DNA of 64,000 nt, taken from NCBI GenBank assembly GCA_034620365.1, contig JAQGEQ010000263.1, forward strand, positions 248,001 to 312,000. Reading direction: 5' to 3'. Positions 12,051 through 23,499 of this stretch are shown piece after piece. A program made the position numbers and the translations under genes. The notes under the pieces were generated by a model, which saw nothing but the letters and a program-made list of their open reading frames with translations, ran no database searches and was not told the origin of the DNA. Positions within the stretch are counted from its first letter, which is position 1; every line of letters begins with the position of its first letter. The stretch is from Pegea sp. RAD2-039. Lineage: Eukaryota; Chordata; Thaliacea; Salpida; Salpidae.

Positions 12051-15000
12051 TTAGTCTAGAACTTTAGAAGATAACTGAATGAAATTACTGTCTCTTGAAT
12101 GACGTTTTCCTCCACTAACTGTGGGTATAAGAAGATGATGGCTTTCTCGAATTTGTAATCCAGTAGAAGTTGAATCTATCATTTCATATGCATGTTCACG
12201 GCGTCTGTTAATGATAATGAACTTAATTTGTGTAATGTTAATAAGCTAATTTGAATAACAAAATCGTTAAAAAAAGTTTTTCTACCATCTTTTAATCTTA
12301 AATTCTACCGTATCTTATGATGTTTATCACAAGATTTCATTCTGAGTTTAAGTAGCTTCTATCCAATAAAAAAACACCAAAATTTAAAGAATTAATACAC
12401 GCATCTTCAAGATGAAACAATTTGTTGAGGGTATATAACTCTGGCAGAACATTCTTGGCTAAGGCTTTGACAGCATAGTGGTTAGAATCTAACAGACATG
12501 AAAAGCAGACGTAGTAATCAGATGGAGCTATATTAAACTACCGTAACTTAACCAGGGTACACCCTTAACAAGGGTAGACTACAATTACTAATAATCAATT
12601 ATATTTCAAGCTACAGGAATAGTTTGTAGTAAAAACTTTCAATTAATTAATGTGATCTAAAAAACATGATACCAAAACTGCAAAATATCAACTTATTTTG
12701 AAAAATAGTTTGCGATTACAACTTAAAAAACTTTTGTGATGCTTATGTTATCTTATCATCACTAGTAACTTGAGCGTTTTACAGATAGATATGCAATTGA
12801 GATAAATTTTTTGGTATACATTTACAAGACACTTAAGATATTCTAAATCCAACATTTTACTTAATAAAAATTCTTTAAAAGTAATCTAAGTTGTCAACAT
12901 ATTTCAATCATTTTTAATTAAAAAATATATTTTTGGAATTGGAAGTTAAAGAGCTTAAAATAAAGATGGATATTACGAAAATTGGAATCATCTCAAAATA
13001 CCTCTTATTTCTTTGCAAACTTGATCCCAGATTTACATAAACTACATCAACAGCTGTTTGTTCGGTCTCTTGAAGAGTATACAACGGATTTGTTGTACGA
13101 TTTGCATCTGTTGTAAAAACAACATATTTTTAACATAAAGAATTCGTCTACTAATATATTATCTGCTAATCTGTTTATTTTTTATTCATTACAAAAAAAT
13201 CAGTAATTTACTTTACGACTATTCAATGGTTGAAAAATAGATTAAGATTCAATATTTTATTACTGCTTAAAGAGCTATTAAAATAATTCTAATTTAATCA
13301 AAAATTTTCTAATTATTTTGCAGCAATTATTTGTCTACTTAAAAGACAATCTTGTTATAAATCTTAGATAAAATCAAACATATTTATAGATAGAGTTACA
13401 GAAAATTGCTATCTGTAAAGATTAAGGTATTTTAAAGTATATGTGATAAAAACAAATTTATTTTGCTATTAAGAAAGTTTACAAGAGATTATATAGGAAT
13501 GTTAATTTATGTATATCTTGAAGTAAGCTTTCAAAGCGTGCAAAATTATAATAAATTAAAACTGTGCATATAAGTGTGTTGGTTGCATTTGAATATGCTT
13601 GTATGCATTGTCATCAGCAACTTCAAATAATTATTTCTTCTTGTTTTATTAATAATGATACTTTAGAAGCTGTTTTTAATTTCATTTATAATTTTTAATA
13701 AAAGATTTTTAAAATTACATTTGAAGAGTATGTCAAGTTATTTATGTTAGTAGTCGGTAAAGTTCTTTATATTGTGAAATAAAAGCTTATAAATAGTTTG
13801 TAATTAAAAAAGGGTAAAAACTAATAAAGTTTATTCTAAAATACATCTTTGGCATCTCAATAGGAAATTTAGAATGACACCTCAAAGTCTTAATTGAACA
13901 AAAATTATAAAAGTCAATTAACCAAAACAAGTTTTCGGTTGTAAAATACTCTCATGGTTTATCTATTCAATGTTTATATGCTAACTAAATTGTGATGAAT
14001 CATTACAATGACGAGAAAGTCGAAATATTTAAAAGATTTTTATCTTGATCCTAAAATCTTTAGTTAAACCTTTAATGAAGCGACTATTAGCTTGTTCCGT
14101 AGCTAAGTTAAATCAAAAAGTAAAAAATATGTCTTCTATATAATCGCAAGATAGCAAGATGAAAGAAAAATATGTTATTTAGTCTGGTTGATACTGTATT
14201 TTTTGAAGATGTTATCCACTTTTACTCAGTCATAAGTTTTGGAGTTAATATATTCGCTTTTATCCATGTAGCCTACTTCTGATATGAACGACAAAACCGT
14301 AAATTTTTTGGAGATTTAGATAAAAAAGAATTTAAATCTTTGAAACTCTAATCTTCAAGACTACATTCACAGAGTTTGCAATGTCAATCATATTTAAGTT
14401 TGCTGAGAACTGAAGAAACCCCTAATTAAAACAAGGAAATTGCAGAAGTAAGTTTTGAATTTAGCTAACAGTAGCAACAATAACAAAACCTCATAATGTT
14501 TAAAGATTTATTCTTTTTTCATCGTTTCTTCCTCTTATTAGTGTCAAAGTCTCTTTAAAAATCAACTGCATAATTGATTTTAGATCTTCAAACTAATTTT
14601 TCAACATAATTGTTACTCAGACATTTGCGTCTGAAGCTTTTGATTCGATAACAGTTTCCAAGGTAACCGCTCGGTTACCGTTTACATGACGCTTCTGTCA
14701 GGTTTAAGTATGAGTCAATAAGAAACTGAGGAAAGATTGAGTGTTACAGATACATCTGGCACTTTTGACATCAATGATAAGTTAGGAGAAAATCACTGTA
14801 GTATTTTCATTCATAAATTACCAACCTGTACAGCCGATAAAATCTCCATATGCAAAGTTTTCAATTAAGGTGAAACCTCCTCCAGGACCAAGTCGCTCTG
14901 CTTCAACAGCACCCTGGACGTTGGCGACTGTCTCGGGGTCAGTTCCCACATCTCTACTCTCAACTCTTCCAACTGCTTGATGACGAGGTACTTCTGAAGG

Positions 15001-18000
15001 AAAAATTTTGTGGGCATCAGTTGAAACCACACTTCTTCGTTTGCTTTGAAATTGTCTCATTCTCCTTCTAGCTAACCTGAAAAAGTAGAAGATGACTCAG
15101 CATTTTATGATTAGTGACCTCAATTTATCTTGTAACAAACTAGTTTCTTTTGATGCCTAAAAACCCTTCACGAAAATTGGCGCTTACGCTTTTTTGCCGA
15201 AGAAAATGAGAATGGGAGTCAGCATAAAAATAGCAGCCAAGGCACAACCGATCATTGCTCCGTAAACTGCCGGTAAGTTTCCGCTTCCTAAAACTGCTGA
15301 AAATAAACCAACCCGGAATTTACTTCAGTCACAAAACTATTTGAAAAGCAGCCAAAGCGAAAGAAAATTTTTCTCTATATGTAAGTAATAATGGAAAGCA
15401 AATATCAGAGATGTTTGAAGAAGTCTTTTGACCTCGTGACCTTTTATATGATTGATCTCAATTCATTAATCACACTTGATGGTAGTTATCTGAGTTTTGT
15501 GGAATATTTAAATGACAGCAGACTTAAACAGAACATCATTTGTAACTTTTTTTCAACTTTTGCTTTTTTCAACTATGAAATGAAAGATAAAGATGATCAT
15601 ATTTCTTTTTGAGAAATCAATCAAAGCTATTTGGAAACTAAAAAAGAATTAAAAAAGACCCGGTAGCAATATACAGTTATAATATATCATGATGAAAGTA
15701 AAAGAAAAATAGAAGATATATTATTTACTTGTTGCAAATAAACCTTGCAGCTATTATAGTCATTTATTGAGTAAATATTTGAAGGTAAATAAGAAAAAGA
15801 AATTCGTCAATTTACCTTCTTTTATGATATGTTTTAAGTTATCATTTTCTTGTAATACATGAGTCATAATATAAGCCGCTTTATAAATTTTCACAAGTAT
15901 ACTTAAATAGTTTTAATGCCATAAAATTGTAAAATTATCTTAAAGTTGTTTTAAATTACAAGAATTATATAATGACTTCACAAGCTAAATATGCGAGTTT
16001 TGTTTGCATCAGAGTTATAAAGTTTTATAAAACTTAAAGAAAAATTCCCTTTCTTGAATAAATCAAAACGACCTGTCTGAAAAAAATACTTCTCTTATTT
16101 GACTTGAATAAATTATTTAAATATTTTTCTATCAATATACATTCTATGAATTCAATTTATTATTGCTTAATGAACAAAACAAAGAAATAGTTTTAAAGTT
16201 TTATAAATTGATGGTTAATATCAATTCCAAAAATATTTTTTTTGTTTAACTTTCTCATTTTTTAGACAATATGATGAATGTGTTACTCGTAAAACCATTT
16301 TCAAGGTGTCAGTTTAAACCAAAGTCAAATTGAAAGGTTGTTGCAGTTAACTATCTATGTTTCTCTTCATTATCCAATTCTTTCAAAGTTTCTACTTCAA
16401 AGCTTAACACGTTCAAATTGCTTTTAGCTCTCACGATTTTGATGAAGCAGCAAATTTGTGTAACTTTCAGTAATTATTCCAACCAATCTACCGCAACTTA
16501 CTTCTAGGGTTAGCAAGTTTGAAGTCAGCATGTGATAAAGATACAAACAAAACTTTCTGACGATGGCAAGCTGATTGCTTACATAAATATATACACCTTC
16601 TATGTCTATGCTTGTCGGATTAAAGCTGCGACAGGTATCTAATTGCGGCTGTACCTTATCAAGGAACTAAACATACCAGGCTTTCGTGTTCATCAATCCT
16701 GAACCTTGATGGGATTACCTTGTTTTCAATTCAAGTTTCTACTTTGTTTTCTTCACTGTCGTTCTATCATGTTGATACTAAACTAACTTTCTCTTTGAGG
16801 CTGATGATTAAAAACTGCGAAAGATTAGAAAGTCGTCTTTAAACTGTAGTTATTCTCACAACTTAACGGCTGAGTTTTGCTAAGACTAGTATCAATTTAA
16901 TTCTTAAAATGTAATGAGGACAAATCTGAGAATCATGGATCAAATAGCTGTAAAGATTGATGACGTCATCGTCGAACAACTATAGATCCTGATTTAAACA
17001 TCTGGAGTTTGTTGTTGCTCTGGAAGCGTAAACGCGTCGAGTAACCAATAACATTAAAGCTTCTATTAGAGGAGTAGTAAAATTTGTTCATCTTGATTAT
17101 TCATCACCTAGCACGGGCTACTGGTTTACGGTTGATGGCTTATTATTTAATTATGCGTTCATTAATAAACAAGAAACTAACGTTACAGGATTAAATAGAG
17201 TTCATAGCAGCAAGTTCTTTTTTCTACATTCAAAATTTCACATATAGTTCTGTAGGTTGTCATTGCGTGTGTTGAAATAAACCCTCATATATTGTTCACA
17301 ATTCAATTGCCTCAATTTATAGCAACTCTAAAGTAATTGTGACATTAATTGAACCATATTATTGCTAAGTAATGAGAGTAAGATTTAGTTTGTGAGATAT
17401 TTTCAAATATTTTCCATACATTTGATAGATTGTTTGTCAAAATTCTAAAAAACATTCATTTTTTTACAAATGAAAATTGTATAGATTAATCTCAATTTGT
17501 TTTAAAAATAATTAGTTCAATTCTTTCAGACCACATAAGAAATTGAATTAGTTAAATAGTATGACCGTTATAGTAATAAAATAAAAACTCATTAATCTCA
17601 AATAAAGTACTTTTCGAAGTAAAAAATCCTGGCGAAAATAGAAAAGTAAAATTTATTTGTTGTTAATGTAGAGCTCAATGCTTCGATTACTCAAGGTGTG
17701 TTTTGTAACTTAATGAAATTTTGGCAGCAGATTTAACACACTGGTAAAAAATGAAGTGAATCTTTCTGTGGTATGTCTGATAAATCAATCATACATATCC
17801 TTTTACGTGCTAAGCACCAAGACAGCTTGACAGATCCAATTCTATCTACTTAACACATTATGGTTGATTAAATGCTCAATATATCTGTTGTCAATCTCAA
17901 GTATATACTTTAGTGACTGGTGGTTGTATTTGGGTGGTATCTTGCATACGCAATTACTGTTGCTTTAATAAAGTAGAAACTGGCTGATAATTTGTAAGAA

Positions 18001-21000
18001 AATTGATACATATCTCTTTACTGTGATAATGCATAACAGAAAAAGCATGTGATATATTTTGTGAGCTTAACATGTTAATTTGTCTATACAACACAAGCTG
18101 TCTTGCATAAATTGCATTTTTTTGATTTTATAAATAAATGAAAATAGTTTAATGAAGCTTTGGGTATAAAAGATAAATGTTAAGTAAAAACAAATTGAAA
18201 ATTATTTTAAATTTTGATTTTGTAGTCTAGACATCATTTAAAGTTAAAGATAAAATAAGACCTGAAAACTAAACCAAATTTGAATCAACAGTTTATCAAA
18301 ATATTCAACAGCAAAATATTTATGTTTGTGGTAAATGTAAAAGATTGAATAAAATAAAAAATTTGAAATTGTCTGATGAATGATTGAGAACTTTATTGAA
18401 TGAGTAGCTATTTTGTTTTTGGTTTTTTAAACTTTTTTTGTGGCTTTACAGACGATAAGATCTTTCTTTGTAGTGAGTATCAGAATTGAAAGTGTTCATG
18501 TAAACCTATAGTTTTACGAAAGAAACAACATTTCAACTCAACCATGCGAAAAACTTATATCAGATTATAACAGCAGACTGAAATTGAGTTTTGAAGTAAT
18601 CAGTTAAAGTTTACAAAATCGACATTCAAAAGAAATTGAACTTCAATTATTTTGATCTTTTTGAATTTTCATGTTTCAATTATTCTAAGATTTGCTACAA
18701 ATACAGCTGACTGGTAGTATTTTAACATATATTTCAATTTTAAAAGAATTTTGTTTTAAAAGTTATAAAAGATTATGTCAATGAAAATAATTAAGATTTA
18801 CATAGTTTCAAGGAACAAAAACTAAAAGTTAAATTAAAAAAACAAGATGCAAACCTGTAGTTGTAGTTTCGCTACTGGTAGCGATTTCTTGCTTAACAGG
18901 TTTCATCGAATTTTCGACCTTAAATCGCGTCGTGACGTCATAGTAAGAGTGTCGTTGTTCATACTGTGCGTCTTCTGCCAAAAACCAGAGATGAAACAAG
19001 TTTTAATGTTGTTTTGACTCCTTTTAAACTAGAGTTCGCGACAATACAGCTCTTTATAGTCAGGCAGCTACAAAACATCTACCTGATATCTTGTTCTTTC
19101 GTCCTCTTGTAGGCATTACTCGAGTAGTTTTAGCTTTGAAAGAGGAGGTACGACTCGGTGGCCTGGAAAATTGAAAGAAATATTTTTGTGTTATGTCAAC
19201 ACCTTTTAAAAATGGGAGTTCCCACCATACTCAGGTGGGAACTTGATGAGAATCAAAACTTTGTTTTCTTCTATTTTTTAATTGATAATTTCAAACTTGA
19301 CCATAATGAATTGTGTTTCTTGATGTTGAAATTCTGCTGCTGTATACAGTTTTAGGGCTCACAAAAGCTATTTAGAAATTTCAAATCAATTTTACGAGCT
19401 GGTTTCTTAGGTTTGTAGAAAGTTTAATCAAACAAATTGATTTGATTACTGAATCAAAGCATTTTAAATTCTTTAATAGTTTTTAAGTTTTGTTTAAAGA
19501 TTTAGAAATTTAATATGTTTGTAGTTTAATTAAAGCTGCAAATATAATTAAACACCAAATCTTATTTCTTCATAGGTTTTATAAACTTTAGTAACTTTTT
19601 ATATCATCTAGTTTTAGTAACTTTATTGCAATTTAATTTTAAACAATAGTGATTTCGATGTAAAAAATTTGCTTATTTTCCCATCAGAATATTAAAACCA
19701 ATACTAAACCGAAAACTAGAAAATTATGAAGCTTAATTAACACTAAGTAAAAACAAACAAATCTTAAAAATGATTTATTTCAAGTTTCATAATCACCTCT
19801 AACAAAGGTTATTCGTGTTTCATAATCATCACTCATCTATATTACAAACAGTAATTAAAAAAGAAATTTTTACCAAGTATCGGTCGTAAGGCTTTTCATC
19901 AACTTAACATTATTTTAAAGTTTGAATAATCTTTATACTTTAACAACTTCTTAAAGTTCTTTTTATATTTCATTTTACGAAATAGAATTAAACTCTAAAT
20001 CACAGTTACCTAGCTTTGAAAAGAGTCAGTAATTGCATTTGTATCTCATTAACAATTAACAAGAAGAATAATTGTTTAGTAAACTAAAGGAACAATAATT
20101 TTCCTATTATAGGTCAAACGTCATATTTTGTTGGTAGTAACAAAACACTTTCTAGTAACAATTACTTCAGTACACATATATCTTTAAAGTGGTTTGTGTA
20201 AGTATTGAAAACATATGATAATAAATAAATAGAACTATGATAGGTAAACATAATCACGTGATATAGATTGTGAAATTTAAACTTTGTGGAAATTTCAGGT
20301 TTATTTAATTGAAAAATGTAAAAATGGAATAGTTTGTTATTTAGTAGTTTTTACACATGATAATCAATTTAACAAAAGTAATGACATCATTTCTTGATTG
20401 CTTTGTTTATAAATTTTTGTGGAGTTGACTAAATTTAACTTTTACTAAAATGGCTTCAAAATGTTTCAAGAATTTTTGAAAGGCTATTAAAGAAAAAAAG
20501 TTTAATTGTCATCAAATCATTTGCATAAAGTAAGAAAAATAGCAAAAATATTACGAAAATAAAAATGAATTGATTTTTAAAATAAATCAACTAAATTTAA
20601 GTTTTTATTTTAGTTTATGTAAATTATATTTTCAAATATATTATCATAAGTATTTCTTAAGTTATAATTTTGACAAAAAAAAACCCAATAATTTTTTATC
20701 ATCAAAAATGACATTAACATGTACTTAAGATTTATTATCTATTTTAGTTATTTATTATTATTATGTAATTATTATGTATTTATAAAATAAACCTGATTTT
20801 TATTTATTTTTATTTTATTTAGCCTAATAAAAACTTTGTTTTGATGATTTATAAGATAAACAAACTTTGATAATATATATTATTCAATATTTATCTCATA
20901 AATTTATATCTGTTTTGAGTATAGTCAATTTCAAATATCCCTTTTTCGTTTTCTTTCAAACTTTCAAAAACATACAATGTCTTTTTGCTGTCTCTAAGAA

Positions 21001-23078
21001 CAACGTTATAAAGAGCTTAGCAGTATGATTAATAGTCTTTAATAACTTTGCAACAAATTTGCAACTAACTAATTATCTTGGTGAGTAAAAAAAACTCCAA
21101 AAGTACAATTTAATCTTTAAAAAATCCTTTTAACAGGATACATTTTCCATTTTTTAAGGTATGATCTCTCAATAAACATTACAAGACCAACACAACTTCA
21201 AAGAAACTAATGGATTAAACTAAATGAATAATTAGAAACATTATACTAAGAAGTTAATTATCTGTTAAAGTATTTAAGCTAAATGATCCAATTTAATTAG
21301 GAAAAACAATAGTAGTTTTTCAAAGTTTCTAATATCAATACTCAAATTGTTTTTAAAATCAGACTTTCAATGTAAAAAATGATTTTTACTGGAAGTTAAC
21401 TTACAACCTTTTGAATATTTTAGAATTTAATTCTAAATTGAGTCTGTTGTTAATTAAAACAAACAGAAATGATAGTTTGTCAAATTCACAGATGATAGCA
21501 CATCAAAATGTTTATTAATGAGCTATTCATAAGTTTTCAATTTACTTCTACTTCATAAAAGAAAAGATTATATTATCAGTACACTAGCTAACTTGTATAA
21601 TTTAAGTATTTCATAAACTAGTACAGATTGTTTACAGTAAGTAATAAGAATACTGTGAGCTCTGTTTACTTCAAGTACAAGTTATTGTATTCATTTCTAT
21701 TTAAACTGACAAATTTAAATCAAAAGTGTCACTTTTTGTTATTCTCAAAATATTTATTTATTTCAACAAACGCGAACAATCTCTAGCTAACACACATTCT
21801 TGATAGTTTAAATACATTTAAAAGCTAAATCACTGTAGCTTGAAGCACCAATTAATGTATAAATGAGTTGAACTTTAAAGCAGGTTGTCTAAAATATAGT
21901 CTAAACACTAATGTATGCTAAAGAACAAGTTCAATCATTTGAACTTTAACCAAACTGCTGTGTATAAAATTCTAATTATTTAGAGACGTATTTCAGAAAT
22001 TTTTCTTTAACTTCTTAAAAGTTCAACGTTTTATTTATTCCTTTGACAAAAACTGTTTGAACAGGTTAACCAATTTGACGGACTTAAGTGTATTGATTTG
22101 AAAAATTGTGCATCTGACAAAATAAGGTACTAATATTTCAAAAATAGATATATATTTGGTAATGTATCAAATTGCAATCTTCAATCTTAAAAAAATCGTT
22201 TGAAAATAAGAAAGTAAGTCTCCAAAAAAGATAAATAACAAGCAAGCAATCAATTACAATTATTTTGATCCTCACAAACACTTAAATATGAACTGAGTAT
22301 TTTTACTTTTTTTTTTATTCCCACGCAATTGCACAAGAGTATTTACTTAAACAAAATGCAGTAGAATAAGTCGCTAACAAAGGACATTGTAAAATTAACT
22401 AGATTCGAAAATGACTTTTTAATCCATTAATTATTTCAGCAGATATGCTTCAACCTGTATATATGTATTTGCTATGGCTTATACTGGATTAAAAACCAGT
22501 AAACTTATGGATTAAACAGTTCAATTTATCAAAAACTTTTAACTTAAAACTTTGTAAATCTTTTCTTTAGCTGTTTGTACTTTTAAATAAATAAATTAAC
22601 CATAAACTTAACAACGATTTATTTTAGTAGTTTTATTTGATTTTTTTTCTATAATATTTAATGTTATGAATAAACTTTTTATAGACAACAAACATATATT
22701 CTTTTAAACGATTTTTTTGACTTAAAAACTAACTTTTCGCTAAAACCTTTTTTAGGTGCCATGTAAAAGCTTACTAAACAAAACAGACAAAAAAAGCTTT
22801 AGAAATCTGTAGCTTTCCATCTTAATAAAAAGAATCTTTTAACTTTAACACAAAGCTAATTTGTAGTCGCTTGCAAGCAAACTTCACAGCAAATAAACTT
22901 ATTTAGGGTCTCATATATTGATTGAAACAAACTATCAACAAACTCACTTTAATCACTATTTTTTCAGCATTTGTAAGATAAATTTCAAAAGAAAGAAACT
23001 TTGAAAATCATCTAGTTCTCACTCCCGTTTAACAATCGATATTTTGATGACTTTACCGCTGTTTACAGCCAGCATCAC
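12051..23078 (-). CDS. Single-pass membrane protein with NPxY and ITIM-like tail motifs (5' end not found)
   Basis: Seven exons on the minus strand: 23078-23023, 19162-19083, 18974-18855, 15296-15188, 15076-14826, 13107-13002 and 12204-12051 (stop TAA at 12053-12051). Every junction has GT/AG ends and matching phase, and the joined coding length is 876 bases (291 residues plus stop). The most upstream exon is the least certain. Order in the protein: a Thr/Ser-rich stalk ending SSETTTT; a hydrophobic segment GAMIGCALAAIFMLTPILIF with small-residue GxxxG spacing; a basic stop-transfer stretch ALARRRMRQFQSKRR; then a tail of about 190 residues. The tail holds NPLYTL (NPxY, the PTB-domain and endocytosis signal), VVYVNL (fits the ITIM consensus V/I/LxYxxL/V) and AYEMI (YxxPhi). 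The layout suggests a type I receptor. An NPxY plus YxxL tail recalls CED-1/Draper/MEGF10 engulfment receptors, but no EGF repeats were seen and the ectodomain is mostly missing, so I give no name. The start and signal peptide must lie upstream of 23.08 kb. Confidence 0.78.
12205..13001 (-). other. Last intron of the membrane-protein gene, with a tRNA-like remnant
   Basis: Intron between the last two exons, donor GTATTT and acceptor TTAACAG on the minus strand. On the plus strand at about 12471-12489 the bases AGCATAGTGGTTAGAATC resemble the D-arm/A-box of a tRNA-derived SINE, but no B-box (GGTTCRANTCC) follows. A small hairpin, ACCCTT/AAGGGT with a 3-base loop, lies near 12560-12575. Confidence 0.4.
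15297..18854 (-). other. Large intron of the membrane-protein gene with a GC-richer island
   Basis: Phase-1 intron. At about 16480-17200 the sequence is clearly more balanced in composition than the rest and carries one exact TGACGTCA (16961-16968). On the minus strand there is an exon-like open frame containing FNPTSIDIEGVYIYVSNQLA that runs up to a good GTAAGT donor near 16500. Its phase (0) does not fit the flanking phase-1 exons, so it is not part of this transcript. A regulatory element or an exon of another transcript is possible. Confidence 0.35.
19163..23022 (-). other. Intron of the membrane-protein gene, AT-rich
   Basis: Donor GTGAGA at 23022 and acceptor TTTTCCAG at 19163 on the minus strand. 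Nothing exon-like was seen. A low-complexity T/A/TTATTA tract occupies roughly 20740-20825. Confidence 0.5.
20740..20825. repeat. Low-complexity TTATT/TTTATTTT tract
   Basis: Irregular repetition of TTATTATTATG, then TTTATTTATTTTTATTTTATTT. Simple-sequence DNA of the kind expected in an AT-rich genome. Confidence 0.7.
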
Positions 23079-23200
23079 CTAATAGTATGCAAAAGTAATA
23101 AAAAACAAAGTGTTAATGAGTACAAAAATGTTTTTTTTCTTTAGTATTAGCTTTTTTTCCATTTAGAAGTGTATTGAGTCGTCAGAACTTCTGTATAAAG

Positions 23201-23421
23201 AGCGGAAGTATTTCAACCTCCTATAACTTCCGCTATAAGCGGACCTTTCATCAATATATCAATTCGACTCATTAGAAAGTAAGTAAAAGCAGAGTGACGT
23301 CATCGCAGCTTCGATGACGTCCGTCAAAGTAGCTAATTTGAGCAAAAGGTATGAAGATGTTGTTTGTTGTATGTGACGATACATCTGTCTAAGATAATGA
23401 TTGTCACCGGAAATGACGTCA
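23201..23421 (-). promoter_or_regulatory. CRE cluster with inverted repeat, candidate promoter or enhancer
   Basis: Two exact CRE palindromes TGACGTCA (23295-23302 and 23414-23421) and one near copy TGACGTCC (23315-23322) lie within about 130 bases. Next to them AGCGGAAG (23201-23208) is matched by its exact reverse complement CTTCCGCT (23227-23234), which itself forms a hairpin with AGCGGA (23238-23243). The block is far richer in G and C than its surroundings and lies 120-350 bases upstream of the most upstream exon found for the minus-strand membrane-protein gene. CRE sites are bound by CREB/ATF bZIP factors in animals; use here is inferred. Confidence 0.5.
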
Positions 23422-23499
23422 TATCGCGAAAAGTTTAAAAGTTGAACTACTTCATTTGGCTGTAGATGAACGGAAGCGACTTGATTACAACTTTGTCAT

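Noticed and set aside
20740-20825. Possible satellite or CRISPR-like array
   Set aside because: Irregular simple sequence without constant repeats or spacers. This is an animal genome, and no array of any kind was seen.
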